From assembly GCF_023684385.1 (NCBI RefSeq), contig NZ_JAGSOJ010000002.1, positions 1,325,269-1,389,268 of the forward strand: 64,000 bases of DNA. Reading direction: 5' to 3'. Source of the stretch: Oceanirhabdus seepicola (GTDB taxonomy: Bacteria; Bacillota; Clostridia; Clostridiales; Clostridiaceae). The stretch's first letter is position 1. Every line of letters begins with the position of its first letter. This document shows, piece by piece, positions 24,669-36,200 of the stretch. The notes under the pieces were generated by a model. That model did no database searches. It was not told where the DNA came from and worked only from the letters and a program-made list of their open reading frames with translations. A program made the translations under genes and the position numbers.

Positions 24669-25757
24669 TTGTACAAAAGGGTAGAAAGTGGAGGATATAA
24701 AGTATTATTATTTATAAGTTTATTGGTTATTCTTATTTCTCTGGTATTAGTGAGTAGAGATGGTATGAAGAATTATTTGCTTAGTGGGTTTTATGAAAAT
24801 TCATTTCAAAGAGAAATACCTCTTATGGATGTGAAGAGTGCATATAATGAGGGAAAGAGTGCTACATCATCTACATTATTCAAAATCATAGGAAGTGGAT
24901 TAAATAGAGAACTTAACTTGTTAGGGATCGATTATGTACAAGCTAATGGAGTAAATAATAAAAGTATAGCAACTTCGGCATGTGCAGACCAAAAAGGAAA
25001 TGAAGGCATTAATGAGTTCATTTTTGATTACGGGGCATATGAAAATAGAAATATTAAAGTGAATAGAAGATATAGTGAGAATGAGAATAAGAAAAATCTT
25101 GTTGCTGGGGTATATAACCCTGCACTGATATTCGATTATCCTCAAGATAAACCTCAAGTATTAATATACCACACTCATACTGGAGAAGGATATGGATCAG
25201 ATAATTCAGATGAAAGGGATAATGAAAAAAATGTAGTAGCAGTTGGTAAGGCATTATCAGAAGAGTTAGAGAATTACGGAATAAACGTAATTCATGATAA
25301 AACGGTTCATGATAACATAGATTATAATAAAGCTTACGAATACAGTGGAATAACCTTACAAAAATACCTTGATAAATATGGTGATATGGATTTAGTTATA
25401 GATTTACATAGAGATGATGTAAAGAATAAATCATCAGTTACAACTGAGATTAATGGAAAAGATGTAGCTAGGATAATGTTTGTTCTTGAAAGGGGAAATC
25501 AAAATTTTAAGGATAACTATAAAGTAGAATCAGATTTGCTGAATATTACAAATATACTATTTCCAGGTTTGCTTCGAGAAAAACAAGAGATTATATATAA
25601 TAGTGCAAAAGGACATTTAAATCAGCATAAAAGTAAAGCAGTTGTAGTAATAGAAGCTGGAGCTCATACAAATAAACCCCAAGAAGCAAAAGAGACTGCT
25701 AAATATCTTGGAAGAATTATGGCTGAATATTTATACAAAAAATACACTGAAGTATAA
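24669..25757 (+). CDS. spoIIP: Stage II sporulation protein P, copy 1
   Basis: 362 residues. SpoIIP is a membrane-anchored cell-wall hydrolase (amidase and endopeptidase) that works with SpoIID and SpoIIM in engulfment. The TTG start at 24669 is chosen because GAAGGAGGG lies just before it and copy 2 uses the same site; a GTG 7 codons upstream is also in frame. One membrane anchor (about 10-29) precedes the catalytic domain: IYHTHTGEGYG near 168-178, VIDLHRDDVKN, and VVIEAGAHTN near the C-terminus. Compared with copy 2, DLHRDA is DLHRDD, LIEVG is VIEAG and the LLRG segment is altered, so this copy may be weaker. CATACCAT upstream resembles a sigma-E -10 box. Confidence 0.9.
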   Translation: MYKRVESGGYKVLLFISLLVILISLVLVSRDGMKNYLLSGFYENSFQREIPLMDVKSAYNEGKSATSSTLFKIIGSGLNRELNLLGIDYVQANGVNNKSIATSACADQKGNEGINEFIFDYGAYENRNIKVNRRYSENENKKNLVAGVYNPALIFDYPQDKPQVLIYHTHTGEGYGSDNSDERDNEKNVVAVGKALSEELENYGINVIHDKTVHDNIDYNKAYEYSGITLQKYLDKYGDMDLVIDLHRDDVKNKSSVTTEINGKDVARIMFVLERGNQNFKDNYKVESDLLNITNILFPGLLREKQEIIYNSAKGHLNQHKSKAVVVIEAGAHTNKPQEAKETAKYLGRIMAEYLYKKYTEV

Positions 25758-25765
25758 TAAAATTG

Positions 25766-25850
25766 AATAAACAGCCTAATCATGGAGCCACTTTTGCGCT
25801 CTGAGCTACTTGAGGACAAAAAGTATACATTGCGCTGCATTTTATAAAAT
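25766..25850. repeat. Diverged copy of the repeat found after spoIIP copy 2
   Basis: ATTGAATAAACAGCCTAATC, GGAGCCACTTTTGCGCTCTG and TACATTGCGCTGC align with the repeat at 27025-27151. Probably duplicated together with the gene. Confidence 0.5.
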
Positions 25851-25948
25851 AAAAAAATTAGAATAAAGTTACCCTCCTAAACATACCATGTTTTATAGAG
25901 AAAGTTTACCTCGGAATAAAAAGATGGTCACTGAAGGAGGGTATTTGC

Positions 25949-27025
25949 TTGTACAAAAGGGTAGAAAGTGGAGGATATAAAGTATTATTATTTATAAGTT
26001 TATTGGTTATTCTTATTTCACTGGTATTAGTGAGTAGAGATGGTATGAAGAATTATTTGCTTAGTGGGTTTTATGAAAATTCATTTCAAAGAGAAATACC
26101 TCTTATGGATGTGAAGAGTGCATATAATGAAGGAAAGAGTGGTACATCATCTAGATTATTCAAAATCATTGGAAGTGGGTTAAGTAGAGAACTTAACTTG
26201 TTGGGAGTAGGTTATGTACAAGCTCAAGGTGTAAATAATGAAAGTATAGCAACTTCAGCAGGTGCAGACCCCAAAAGAAATACAGGCAACGATGAGTTCA
26301 GTTTTGATTACGGGACATATGAAAATAGAGGTATTAAAGTGAATAGAAGATATAGTGATAAAAATCTTGTTGCTGGAGTATATAATCCAGCGCTGGTGTT
26401 TAATTATCCAACAAACAAGCCTCAAGTATTAATATACCATACTCACAATGGAGAAGGGTATGGAGCGAATAAAGCAGATGAAAGGGATAATGACAAAAAC
26501 GTTGTAGCTGTTGGAAATGCATTAACAGAAGAATTGGAGAATTATGGAATAATGGTGATTCATGATACAACAATTCATGATGATAAAGACTATGATAAAG
26601 CATACTATGAGAGTGTGAAGACAATGGAAAAATACCTTGATAAATATGGTGATATGGATTTAGTTATTGATATTCATAGAGATGCAGTTGATAATAAAGC
26701 TGCAGTTACTACAAGGCTAAATGGAAAGGATGTAGCAAAGATAATGTTTGTTTTTGCAAGGGAAAATGAACATTTTCAAGATAATTATAAAGTAGCATCT
26801 GATTTATTAAAAATAACAAATAGTTTATATCCAAGTTTGCTACGTGGTGAAGGAGAGTTCTATAGAAATCATGGTATAAATTATTACAACCAACATAAAA
26901 GTAAAGGAGCAGTATTAATAGAAGTTGGAGCTCATACAAATAAACCCCAAGAAGCAAAAGAAACTGCTAAATATCTTGGAAGAATTATGGCAGAGTATCT
27001 ATACAAAAAATACACAGAGGTTTAG
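25949..27025 (+). CDS. spoIIP: Stage II sporulation protein P, copy 2
   Basis: 358 residues, TTG start after GAAGGAGGG. It is about 1.28 kb downstream of copy 1 and nearly identical to it over the first 60 residues, then increasingly different. The conserved positions agree with the family: IYHTHNGEGYG, VIDIHRDAVDN, LLRGEGEF and LIEVGAHTN. This looks like the copy that kept full function. About 50 bases upstream of the start (ACATACCATG and following) are also duplicated, so each gene carries a similar promoter, possibly for sigma-E. Both proteins have the N-terminal anchor expected for the engulfing membrane. Confidence 0.92.
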   Translation: MYKRVESGGYKVLLFISLLVILISLVLVSRDGMKNYLLSGFYENSFQREIPLMDVKSAYNEGKSGTSSRLFKIIGSGLSRELNLLGVGYVQAQGVNNESIATSAGADPKRNTGNDEFSFDYGTYENRGIKVNRRYSDKNLVAGVYNPALVFNYPTNKPQVLIYHTHNGEGYGANKADERDNDKNVVAVGNALTEELENYGIMVIHDTTIHDDKDYDKAYYESVKTMEKYLDKYGDMDLVIDIHRDAVDNKAAVTTRLNGKDVAKIMFVFARENEHFQDNYKVASDLLKITNSLYPSLLRGEGEFYRNHGINYYNQHKSKGAVLIEVGAHTNKPQEAKETAKYLGRIMAEYLYKKYTEV

Positions 27026-27151
27026 TCAGATTGTTTAAATAGCCCAATCGCTGCGTCACTACGGCTCTCTGTGCTGCTCATGTACCAAATACGTACACTG
27101 CGCTGCTCGTTCGCCGAGTTCCTTGACCTTGAACTATTTAAACAGTCTGAC
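27025..27151. repeat. Inverted-repeat element directly after spoIIP copy 2
   Basis: GTCAGATTGTTTAAATAG (27025-27042) is the reverse complement, with one mismatch, of CTATTTAAACAGTCTGAC (27134-27151). The inside is much richer in GC (ACGGCTCTCTGTGCTGCTCA, CACTGCGCTGCTCGTTCGCC) than the genome. Part of it recurs at 27207-27236 as a direct repeat. It starts at the last base of the spoIIP stop codon and could act as a terminator-like structure. Confidence 0.6.
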
Positions 27152-27480
27152 ATTTTAAAGAAAGACATAAGAGTGAGAACAATATATTGAACAGTAGTTT
27201 GAATAAATTGTTTAAATAGCCCAATCATGGCGTCACCCATTCTCAATTATTTTTAAGTGTTGTTTAATGTAAGTGAAATATGATATAATTTAGTTTAGTG
27301 TAGGAAACCTATGATATTAGGTTTCTTTTTATTTATATTTATAGAGAATAAATTAATATGCCATTATCTATGGTAACTCATTTATATATAGTTTGATTTT
27401 TCAGGTTATAATAAATGATATGCCTTAGCATAGATAATGAAGAAATTAAAATTAAAAACAAACGATACGGGGGTTTAAAG

Positions 27481-29286
27481 ATGCTTAACAAAGAGAGAAT
27501 AAGGAATTTCTGTATTATAGCACATATAGATCATGGTAAATCTACTTTAGCTGATAGACTACTAGAGAAAACAGGAACTTTGACTAAGAGAGAAATGGAA
27601 GAACAGATACTTGACTCTATGGAACTTGAAAGAGAAAGAGGTATAACAATTAAATCTCAAGCTGCCAGAATGGTTTATAAAGCAAAAGATGGACATGAGT
27701 ATACTCTTAATCTTATTGATACTCCAGGACATGTCGACTTTAACTATGAGGTATCAAGAAGTTTGGCAGCCTGTGAAGGTGCTGTTCTTGTAGTTGATGC
27801 ATCTCAAGGAATTCAAGCACAGACATTAGCAAACACATATCTTGCTGTTGAGAATGATCTTGAGATTGTACCAGTCTTAAATAAGATTGATTTACCAAGT
27901 GCAGAGCCAGAAAGAATAATACATGAAATTGAAGATGTAATTGGTATAGAAGCGGCAGAAGCACCACAAATTTCAGCTAAAACTGGGTTGAATATTGAAG
28001 ATGTATTAGAAGCTGTTGTGGAGAAAGTACCAGCTCCAAGTGGAGATGAGAATAAACCACTAAAAGCCTTGATATTTGATTCTTCTTATGATACTTATAA
28101 AGGTGTTGTAAGTTATGTAAGAGTTATGGATGGGACAGTTAAAAAAGGAACTAAGATTAGATTTATGGCATCAGATAAAGTTTATGATGTTGTTGAGGTT
28201 GGAGTATTTAGTCCAGGATATAGAGCAATGCCAGAATTATCTGCAGGAGAAGTTGGATACATTTGTGCTTCTGTAAAGAATGTTGCAGATGCTCATGTTG
28301 GTGATACTATAACAGAAGCTAATAATCCATGTGATGAGAGTTTACCAGGTTATAGACCAGCAGTACCAATGGTGTTTAGTGGTATTTATCCAGTAGATGG
28401 AGCTAAATATGAAGAGTTAAAAGAAGCATTATTGAAGTTACAACTTAATGATGCTGCACTTCAGTTTGAAGCTGAGACATCATTAGCTCTTGGATTTGGT
28501 TTTAGATGTGGTTTCTTAGGATTACTTCATATGGAGATTATGCAAGAGAGAATAGAAAGAGAATTTAATATCGATATAATCACAACAGCTCCATCCGTTG
28601 TATACAAAATTGAAAAGACTAATGGAGATAAGTTTGAACTTACAAATCCTACAAATATGCCTGATCCTTCAGAAATAAAAAGAATGGAAGAGCCAGTTGT
28701 AAAGGCTTCTATCATAACTCCATCTGATTTCGTTGGATCTATAATGGAGCTGTGCCAGGAAAAAAGAGGCGTATTCATAGATATGCAATATATTGAGCAA
28801 ACTAGAGTTGTAATAAACTATGAAATACCTTTAAATGAGATTGTATATGATTTCTTCGATAACTTAAAATCTAGAACTAAAGGATATGCTTCCTTTGATT
28901 ATGAGCTTAAAGGATATGAAGATACTGCACTTGTTAAGCTTGATATTCTTCTTAATAAGGAAAAGGTTGATGCTTTCTCAATGATCGTTCCAGAGTCTAA
29001 GGCTTATGCTAGAGGAAAAGCAATGGCTGAAAAACTTAAGGAAATCATACCTAGACATCAATTTGAGATTCCAATACAAGCTACAATTGGTGCTAAGGTT
29101 ATCGCTAGAACTACTGTTAAAGCGCTTAGAAAGGACGTCCTTGCTAAGTGTTATGGTGGAGATATTTCTAGAAAGAAGAAACTTTTAGAGAAGCAGAAAA
29201 AAGGTAAGAAGAAAATGAGACAAATGGGATCAGTTGAGGTACCACAAGAGGCGTTTATGGCGGTACTTAAGATTGATGAAAAATAA
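27481..29286 (+). CDS. lepA: Elongation factor 4 (LepA)
   Basis: 601 residues from [21 protein letters not shown] further in-frame ATG 22 codons upstream gives an N-terminus unlike the family, so 27481 is chosen. LepA is a ribosome-associated GTPase with a role in initiation and back-translocation. The G1 motif AHIDHGKS lies at 14-21, the G3 segment DTPGHVDF near 80, NKID near 133, and the unique C-terminal domain ([20 protein letters not shown], then [20 protein letters not shown]) is complete. lepA-hemW-hrcA is the usual order in Firmicutes. Confidence 0.97.
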   Translation: MLNKERIRNFCIIAHIDHGKSTLADRLLEKTGTLTKREMEEQILDSMELERERGITIKSQAARMVYKAKDGHEYTLNLIDTPGHVDFNYEVSRSLAACEGAVLVVDASQGIQAQTLANTYLAVENDLEIVPVLNKIDLPSAEPERIIHEIEDVIGIEAAEAPQISAKTGLNIEDVLEAVVEKVPAPSGDENKPLKALIFDSSYDTYKGVVSYVRVMDGTVKKGTKIRFMASDKVYDVVEVGVFSPGYRAMPELSAGEVGYICASVKNVADAHVGDTITEANNPCDESLPGYRPAVPMVFSGIYPVDGAKYEELKEALLKLQLNDAALQFEAETSLALGFGFRCGFLGLLHMEIMQERIEREFNIDIITTAPSVVYKIEKTNGDKFELTNPTNMPDPSEIKRMEEPVVKASIITPSDFVGSIMELCQEKRGVFIDMQYIEQTRVVINYEIPLNEIVYDFFDNLKSRTKGYASFDYELKGYEDTALVKLDILLNKEKVDAFSMIVPESKAYARGKAMAEKLKEIIPRHQFEIPIQATIGAKVIARTTVKALRKDVLAKCYGGDISRKKKLLEKQKKGKKKMRQMGSVEVPQEAFMAVLKIDEK

Positions 29287-29325
29287 ATAAGGTATATGAA
29301 GATACCTAAGTGGAGGATGAGTTGT

Positions 29326-30465
29326 ATGAGCATAAATCAGGAAAAAGCGCTCTACGTTCATATTCCCTTCTGTAAGAAAAAATGTGATTATTGCGATTTT
29401 CCATCATATAGTGGAAAAGAAGGGCTTATGGTGGAATACACTAAAGCCCTATGCAATGAGTTAAAAGAATATAAAGACTTTGTTTTTAAAACAATATTTA
29501 TAGGTGGGGGTACTCCCACCTATTTGTCTTATGAATGTATTTTAATGCTGAAAGAAGCATTTGAAGATATTCATATAGCAAAAGATGGTGAATTCACAGT
29601 AGAAGGGAATCCAGGAACATTTACAATAGAGAAGTTAGAAGAGTTCAAGAAAATGGGAGTAAATAGACTTAGTATAGGATTACAAGCATTTCAAAATGAA
29701 CTATTAAAGGGAATAGGAAGAATACACTCTGAAGAGGAATTCATGAAAAGCTATAAAATGGCCAAAGAAGTAGGCTTTAATAATATTAATGTTGATCTTA
29801 TGTTTGGGTTACCAGGGCAAACTATGGAACAATGGAAAGAAAGCTTAAAAAAAGCTGTTGATTTAAAAATCAATCATATATCAGCTTACTCACTTATAGT
29901 TGAAGAAGGGACCCCATTTCATAGAAGAGAAAAGAACGGGTTACTTGATACTCCATGTGAAGAAGTTGAGAGAAAAATGTATGAATACACAAAGGAGTAC
30001 CTTGAAAAGGTTGGATATAATCAATATGAGATATCAAATTTTTCAAGGGAAGGAATGGAGTGCAAACATAACCTAGTCTACTGGAATTTAGAGGATTATA
30101 TAGGATGTGGTTCTGGTGCCCATTCATTTATTGATGGAAAAAGAATTCAAAACACTGGTAATCCTGAAGAGTATATCAAACTAGTTAAGAATAATGGAAC
30201 GGGAACAGTAGATTCATTCAAAAACTCATTAGAAGATACCATTGAAGAGTTCATGTTTATGGGATTAAGAAAAATTGAAGGAATTAATAAATTAAATTTT
30301 AAAAGAAGGTTTGAAAAAGACATTTACAGTATATATGGAGATATAATTAGTAAGCATGTTAATAATAAATTAATTGAAGATGATGGAGAGAATATAAAAC
30401 TTACACCACAAGGAATTCAGTTGTCTAATATGGTAATGAGCGACTTTATATTGGATAAAGCTTAA
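29326..30465 (+). CDS. hemW: Radical SAM heme chaperone HemW
   Basis: 379 residues from MSINQEKALYVHIPFCKKKC. GGAGG lies 9 bases before this ATG, which decides it over two earlier in-frame ATGs. The cluster motif is CKKKCDYCDF; phenylalanine after the third cysteine plus one separates HemW from coproporphyrinogen oxidase HemN, which has a fourth cysteine. FIGGGTPTYLS near 61-71 and the C-terminal HemN domain (EEFMFMGLRKIEGINK) are present. HemW is thought to deliver heme. It follows lepA by 39 bases and is followed by a repeat that supplies the terminator. Confidence 0.93.
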   Translation: MSINQEKALYVHIPFCKKKCDYCDFPSYSGKEGLMVEYTKALCNELKEYKDFVFKTIFIGGGTPTYLSYECILMLKEAFEDIHIAKDGEFTVEGNPGTFTIEKLEEFKKMGVNRLSIGLQAFQNELLKGIGRIHSEEEFMKSYKMAKEVGFNNINVDLMFGLPGQTMEQWKESLKKAVDLKINHISAYSLIVEEGTPFHRREKNGLLDTPCEEVERKMYEYTKEYLEKVGYNQYEISNFSREGMECKHNLVYWNLEDYIGCGSGAHSFIDGKRIQNTGNPEEYIKLVKNNGTGTVDSFKNSLEDTIEEFMFMGLRKIEGINKLNFKRRFEKDIYSIYGDIISKHVNNKLIEDDGENIKLTPQGIQLSNMVMSDFILDKA

Positions 30466-30486
30466 AAGCGAGCTTTATCTAAATGT

Positions 30487-30620
30487 AGAATGGATAATGG
30501 ATAATTGATAATTGATAATGTAGAATGATGGATGGTTCTGACTAAAGTCAGAACCTATTTTTTGTAGGGAAACAATAGGCATTTGCTTGTTTCATTTTTA
30601 ATGTAAAAGTTACATTTTGA
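30487..30620. repeat. Family 1 palindromic repeat, truncated copy B, with the hemW terminator
   Basis: The left end consists of iterated units (GGATAATGGATAATTGATAA), then the hairpin GGTTCTGAC (30534-30542) with GTCAGAACC (30547-30555) and a T run, then AACAATAGG and TTGTTTCATTTT as in full copies. The right half is missing. Confidence 0.65.
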
Positions 30621-30647
30621 ATTAACGGGTTAAATTAAAAAGAATAA

Positions 30648-30863
30648 TTTCAAATTAATAATAGTAAGATATCAATCATTATACTTTCATTTGGCGTGGT
30701 TAATTTATACATGAACAACGGAATTATTAATAATGTTATAACATATCCCATATGGGTGTTGTTAGAGAGCGGTTCAGTATTTATAGCTGTTTTTTAAATG
30801 ATACTTGGATATTTAATTATTACAGTTTTTATAAGGACAATAAAAACTTATAGATATAGTTAA
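30648..30863 (+). pseudogene. Remnant of a membrane protein gene
   Basis: One frame stays open except for an in-frame TAA at 30795-30797. It reads KISIIILSFGVVNLYMNNGI, then PIWVLLESGSVFIAVF, stop, then MILGYLIITVFIRTIKTYRY and a final stop at 30861. Two or three hydrophobic helices and a basic end look like the C-terminus of a membrane protein. There is no start codon or ribosome binding site. Possibly chance, but length and hydrophobic pattern suggest a decayed gene. Confidence 0.35.
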
Positions 30864-31128
30864 TTCAAAATATTCATATGTTATGACATAAAAGACAAGT
30901 AATGATGTGAACAATTTTATTCATTTTATTTTAAAGAACTGCAGTGCTTTGAAAGTTTACATTTGGTTCATAAAGCTGAAATATGGCTTGGAATCAAGCT
31001 TATATTTCGATGAATTATGGGAAGTGGATAAAATGCGAATAAAATCAAGTAATTGATAAAAAAAGAGAGATATTTTGATGTAATGAGCATAAAAGGCGAA
31101 AATCAATTTAAAAACAAAAAATATGGAT
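30864..31128. other. Gap upstream of hrcA
   Basis: No gene. A hairpin pairs GAAATAT (30978-30984) with ATATTTC (31002-31008), with an inner GCTTG/CAAGC stem; it has no T run. The rest is plain AT-rich sequence. Confidence 0.45.
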
Positions 31129-31157
31129 TTGACTTAAAATGAATTTAGTGGTAATTT
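31129..31157 (+). promoter_or_regulatory. Promoter of the hrcA-grpE-dnaK-dnaJ operon
   Basis: TTGACT (31129-31134), 17-base spacer, TAATTT (31152-31157). The CIRCE operator starts 13 bases after the -10 box. Confidence 0.65.
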
Positions 31158-31170
31158 TTATTTATAGTCA

Positions 31171-31197
31171 TTAGCACTCGTTAATGGTGAGTGCTAA
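31171..31197. promoter_or_regulatory. CIRCE operator (HrcA binding site)
   Basis: Perfect match to TTAGCACTC-N9-GAGTGCTAA. HrcA dimers bind it and block transcription; heat stress that occupies GroEL releases HrcA. It lies between the promoter and the hrcA ribosome binding site. Confidence 0.98.
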
Positions 31198-31213
31198 TAA
31201 AGAGGTGGTAAAT

Positions 31214-32281
31214 GTGTTAAGTGAAAGAAAACTTAAGATTTTAGAGGCCATCATCAAAGATTATATCGAAACAGGAGAACCAGTTGGTTCGAGAACATTG
31301 GCCAAAAAATATAACATAGGTATTAGTTCAGCAACAATAAGAAATGAAATGGCTGATTTAGAGGAAATGGGATACTTAGAACATCTACATAGTTCTTCAG
31401 GAAGAATTCCTTCTGATAAAGGATACAGGCTTTACGTTGATAAACTTATGAGCATTCAAAGGCTTCCTGTTGAAGAAGAGATGATGATTAAAAATAGAAT
31501 GTTATCGTCAGCTATTTATGAAGTTGATAGATTGGTAAAAGAGGCAACTATTGTGCTTTCTAAAATTACTAAGTTAGCAACGATTGTTAAAGCACCTTCT
31601 GTAAGAAAGAGTTTTATAAAAAGAGTTCAAATATTACAAATAGATGAACAAAATGTTTTAATGGTATTTGTAACTGATAGTGGACTTATAAGAAATAATG
31701 TTATAAGTGTTACAGATTATATTGATGAAAAAATCATAGAGAAGATAAATAGGATACTTAACCTAAGACTTGTTGGATTAACTATCGATGATATTGATCT
31801 TGAAGTAATTAATAATTTACAGAACGATTTAGTAGATTATGAGGAAATTTTTAAGGCACTTATACCTGCTCTTTATAAGAGTTTAAAAAGTATAGAACCG
31901 TCTAAGGTTTATACAGAAGGTTATTCAAATATACTAGATTACCCTCAATTCCAAGATGTTGATAGAGCTAAGGATTTTTTAAATCTATTAAGTGATGAGG
32001 AGAGTTTAAAAGAACTCATTAAAAGCCCTGAAGTTGGGGACAATAATTTATCAATAACAATTGGAACTGAAAATTATATTGAAAGTGTCAAAGAGTGTAC
32101 GATTATTACTGCCAATTACAAAATCGGTGGAAGGGATTTAGGTTCCATTGGAGTTGTTGGTCCAAGAAGAATGAATTATGAAAAGGTAATAGCTACTTTG
32201 AATGAGATTGTCAATGAGTTAAATATAAATATAAAGACATCTTATAACAGAGAATCTTCGGATGACTATGATAATGAATGA
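31214..32281 (+). CDS. hrcA: Heat-inducible transcription repressor HrcA
   Basis: 355 residues with a GTG start (31214) preceded by AGAGGTGG. An ATG at 31184 lies inside the CIRCE element and is unlikely. The N-terminal winged helix (ERKLKILEAIIKDYIETGEP, VGSRTLAKKYNIGISSATIR) binds CIRCE; the central GAF-like dimer domain and SIGVVGPRRMNYEKVIATL near the end are typical. It is the first gene of the hrcA-grpE-dnaK-dnaJ operon and represses it. Confidence 0.97.
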   Translation: MLSERKLKILEAIIKDYIETGEPVGSRTLAKKYNIGISSATIRNEMADLEEMGYLEHLHSSSGRIPSDKGYRLYVDKLMSIQRLPVEEEMMIKNRMLSSAIYEVDRLVKEATIVLSKITKLATIVKAPSVRKSFIKRVQILQIDEQNVLMVFVTDSGLIRNNVISVTDYIDEKIIEKINRILNLRLVGLTIDDIDLEVINNLQNDLVDYEEIFKALIPALYKSLKSIEPSKVYTEGYSNILDYPQFQDVDRAKDFLNLLSDEESLKELIKSPEVGDNNLSITIGTENYIESVKECTIITANYKIGGRDLGSIGVVGPRRMNYEKVIATLNEIVNELNINIKTSYNRESSDDYDNE

Positions 32282-32299
32282 TGATATGGAGGAATAGTT

Positions 32300-32950
32300 G
32301 TGGAAAAGAATTCTAAAGAGAATAATGTTTGTGAAGAAATCGAAAAAGATCTTGAAACTAATGAAAATTGTGAAGTAGATGAAAAAGAAGAAAATGATGT
32401 TGAAGAATCTCTAGAAAACAGTGAAAAGAATGAAGATCTAGAATTTGAAGGAATGGAAGAAGACGACATGGGAAAAAAATATAATAAACTTAAGGAAGAA
32501 AATCAGAAAAATCTAGAAGAGGTTAATCTTTTAAATAATAAACTTAAAGCAGTTCAAGATACACATATAAGAACTACTGCTGAGTATGAAAATTTCAGAA
32601 AGAGAACTGTTAAAGAAAAAGAACAATTATATACTGATGCATGTTCAGATGTTCTTAAAGAGGTTTTCCCTGTAGTTGATAATTTGGAAAGAGCTTTAGC
32701 TCTTACTCATGAAGATAGTTCACTTAAAGAGGGAGTTGAAATGACATTAAAGCAATTCAATTCTTCTCTAGAGAAGTTAGGTATAAAGGAAATAAGCACA
32801 GAAGAAAAATTTGATCCTAATTTTCATGAGGCTGTTATGCATGTAGTTGATGAAAATTATGGTGAAAGTCAAATTATTGAAGTATTCCAAAAAGGATATA
32901 TTAGAGGAGAAAAAGTTCTTAGATTTAGTATGGTAAAAGTAGCTAACTAA
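32300..32950 (+). CDS. grpE: Nucleotide exchange factor GrpE
   Basis: 216 residues, GTG start after ATGGAGG. GrpE drives ADP release from DnaK. A long acidic, disordered N-terminus (about 1-60, rich in glutamate and asparagine) precedes the coiled coil (about 65-110) and the C-terminal beta wing (VLRFSMVKVAN). The signature FDPNFHEAVMHV and KGYIRGEKVLR are intact. 18 bases after hrcA and about 100 before dnaK in the heat-shock operon. Confidence 0.96.
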   Translation: MEKNSKENNVCEEIEKDLETNENCEVDEKEENDVEESLENSEKNEDLEFEGMEEDDMGKKYNKLKEENQKNLEEVNLLNNKLKAVQDTHIRTTAEYENFRKRTVKEKEQLYTDACSDVLKEVFPVVDNLERALALTHEDSSLKEGVEMTLKQFNSSLEKLGIKEISTEEKFDPNFHEAVMHVVDENYGESQIIEVFQKGYIRGEKVLRFSMVKVAN

Positions 32951-33042
32951 TAAAGTAGCTAATAAATATATAAATGGAATTAATATTAAACTTGAATATT
33001 AACTTCGAATTAGAAAATTTAAAATTGAAACAGTAAAATTAG

Positions 33043-34914
<1,872 letters not shown>

Positions 34915-34932
34915 TTATGATATAGTAATATA

Positions 34933-34963
34933 ATGTGTGTGTGGTCATGTACCACACACACAT
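34933..34963 (+). promoter_or_regulatory. Hairpin between dnaK and dnaJ
   Basis: Perfect 13-base stem ATGTGTGTGTGGT (34933-34945) with ACCACACACACAT (34951-34963), loop CATGT. No T run follows, so it is more likely an mRNA processing or stabilising structure that sets the DnaK:DnaJ ratio than a terminator. Confidence 0.65.
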
Positions 34964-35008
34964 GTATTTGTTAAGTAGAAACTAATTTTAGGTGGTGAAT
35001 TGCTAGAG

Positions 35009-36136
35009 ATGTCGAAAGAGTACTATGAAGTTCTTGGGATTGAAAAAGATGCAAGTGAAGCTGATATCAAAAGAGCTTTTAAAAAACTGGCTTTAAAATA
35101 TCACCCAGATAGAAATCCAGATGATAAAGAAGCTGAAGAAAAATTTAAAGAGATAAACGAAGCATATCAGGTGCTTTCTGATCCAGAGAAAAGATCAAAA
35201 TTTGATAAATATGGAACTGTAGATTTTGATGGTGGGTTTGGTGGATTCGGTGGCGGCGGATTTGATTTTGGTGATTTAGGTGATATATTTGGTGATATTT
35301 TTGGTGGTAGAGGTGGAGGATTCGGTGGTAGAAGTAATCCTAACGCTCCAAGAAAAGGCGCTGATATAGAAACAAGAATAAATCTTACTTTTGAAGAAGC
35401 TGTTTTTGGTGTAGAAAAAGAAATAACCATCAATAAACATGAAAATTGCGATACTTGTAAGGGTAGTGGAGCAACTCCAGGGACATCAGCGAAAACATGT
35501 GATGTTTGTGGGGGTAGCGGTGTTGTTATGCAAAGAGCTAATACTGCATTTGGTTCATTCTCAACTCAAACTACATGTAATAAATGTCGTGGTAAAGGTA
35601 AGATTATTGAATCTCCATGTGTGAAATGTCATGGTGTAGGTAAAGTTAAAAAGAAAAAAACTATTTCAGTTAAAATACCTGCAGGTGTGGATAGTGGAAA
35701 TGTGATGCCGTTAAGAGGACAAGGTGAACCTGGAACTAATGGGGGACCAAATGGTGATTTATATGTAAATATCAGAGTTGCTCCTTCTAAAGTGTTTGAA
35801 AGAAAAGGATATGATATCTATATAGATGAACACATTTCTTTCCCGAAAGCTGTTCTTGGAGTGGCGCTTGATGTTCCAACGGTTGATGGAGATGTAACTT
35901 ATAACGTTCCTGCTGGTACACAAGCTGGTACAGTCTTTAGATTAAAAGGTAAAGGAGTGCCAGTTGTTAATGGAAGAGGTCGTGGGGATCAATATGTTAA
36001 GATCATTGTAGATATTCCTAAGAAACTTAACCAAAAGCAAGAGGAAGCTCTTAAGAGTTATATGGAAGCTTCAGGAGAAGAATACAATGGATCTGATGAG
36101 GACAAAAAAGGATTCTTTAAGAATATCTTTAAGTAA
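35009..36136 (+). CDS. dnaJ: Chaperone DnaJ (Hsp40)
   Basis: 375 residues from [14 protein letters not shown]; a TTG three codons upstream is closer to the GGTGGTG ribosome binding site but gives an atypical N-terminus. The J domain carries HPD near 34-36, the Gly/Phe region runs about 72-110, and four zinc repeats read [24 protein letters not shown] and CVKCHGVG. C-terminal substrate-binding domains follow. It stimulates DnaK ATPase. Last gene of the heat-shock operon; a family 1 repeat fragment supplies the terminator. Confidence 0.97.
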   Translation: MSKEYYEVLGIEKDASEADIKRAFKKLALKYHPDRNPDDKEAEEKFKEINEAYQVLSDPEKRSKFDKYGTVDFDGGFGGFGGGGFDFGDLGDIFGDIFGGRGGGFGGRSNPNAPRKGADIETRINLTFEEAVFGVEKEITINKHENCDTCKGSGATPGTSAKTCDVCGGSGVVMQRANTAFGSFSTQTTCNKCRGKGKIIESPCVKCHGVGKVKKKKTISVKIPAGVDSGNVMPLRGQGEPGTNGGPNGDLYVNIRVAPSKVFERKGYDIYIDEHISFPKAVLGVALDVPTVDGDVTYNVPAGTQAGTVFRLKGKGVPVVNGRGRGDQYVKIIVDIPKKLNQKQEEALKSYMEASGEEYNGSDEDKKGFFKNIFK

Positions 36137-36139
36137 AAC

Positions 36140-36200
36140 AAATTGTGAATTGAGAATTGTGAATGAAGGAAGCTTCTGCCCGGTGGGCAGAAGCTTTTAT
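36140..36200 (+). terminator. Terminator of the dnaK operon within a family 1 repeat fragment (copy C)
   Basis: ATTGTGAATTGAGAATTGTG matches the iterated left end of family 1. The hairpin AAGCTTCTGCCC (36170-36181) with GGGCAGAAGCTT (36185-36196) and a short T stretch ends the operon. The remainder of the repeat is absent. Confidence 0.7.

Noticed and set aside
27022..27246. Minus-strand frame of 74 codons after spoIIP copy 2
   Set aside because: It is produced by the inverted-repeat element and has no ribosome binding site.
30795..30797. In-frame stop as recoding signal, since the organism has tRNA-Sec
   Set aside because: The codon is TAA, not TGA, so selenocysteine cannot explain it.
31184..31213. 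Earlier ATG start for hrcA
   Set aside because: It lies inside the CIRCE operator and has no ribosome binding site; GTG at 31214 does.
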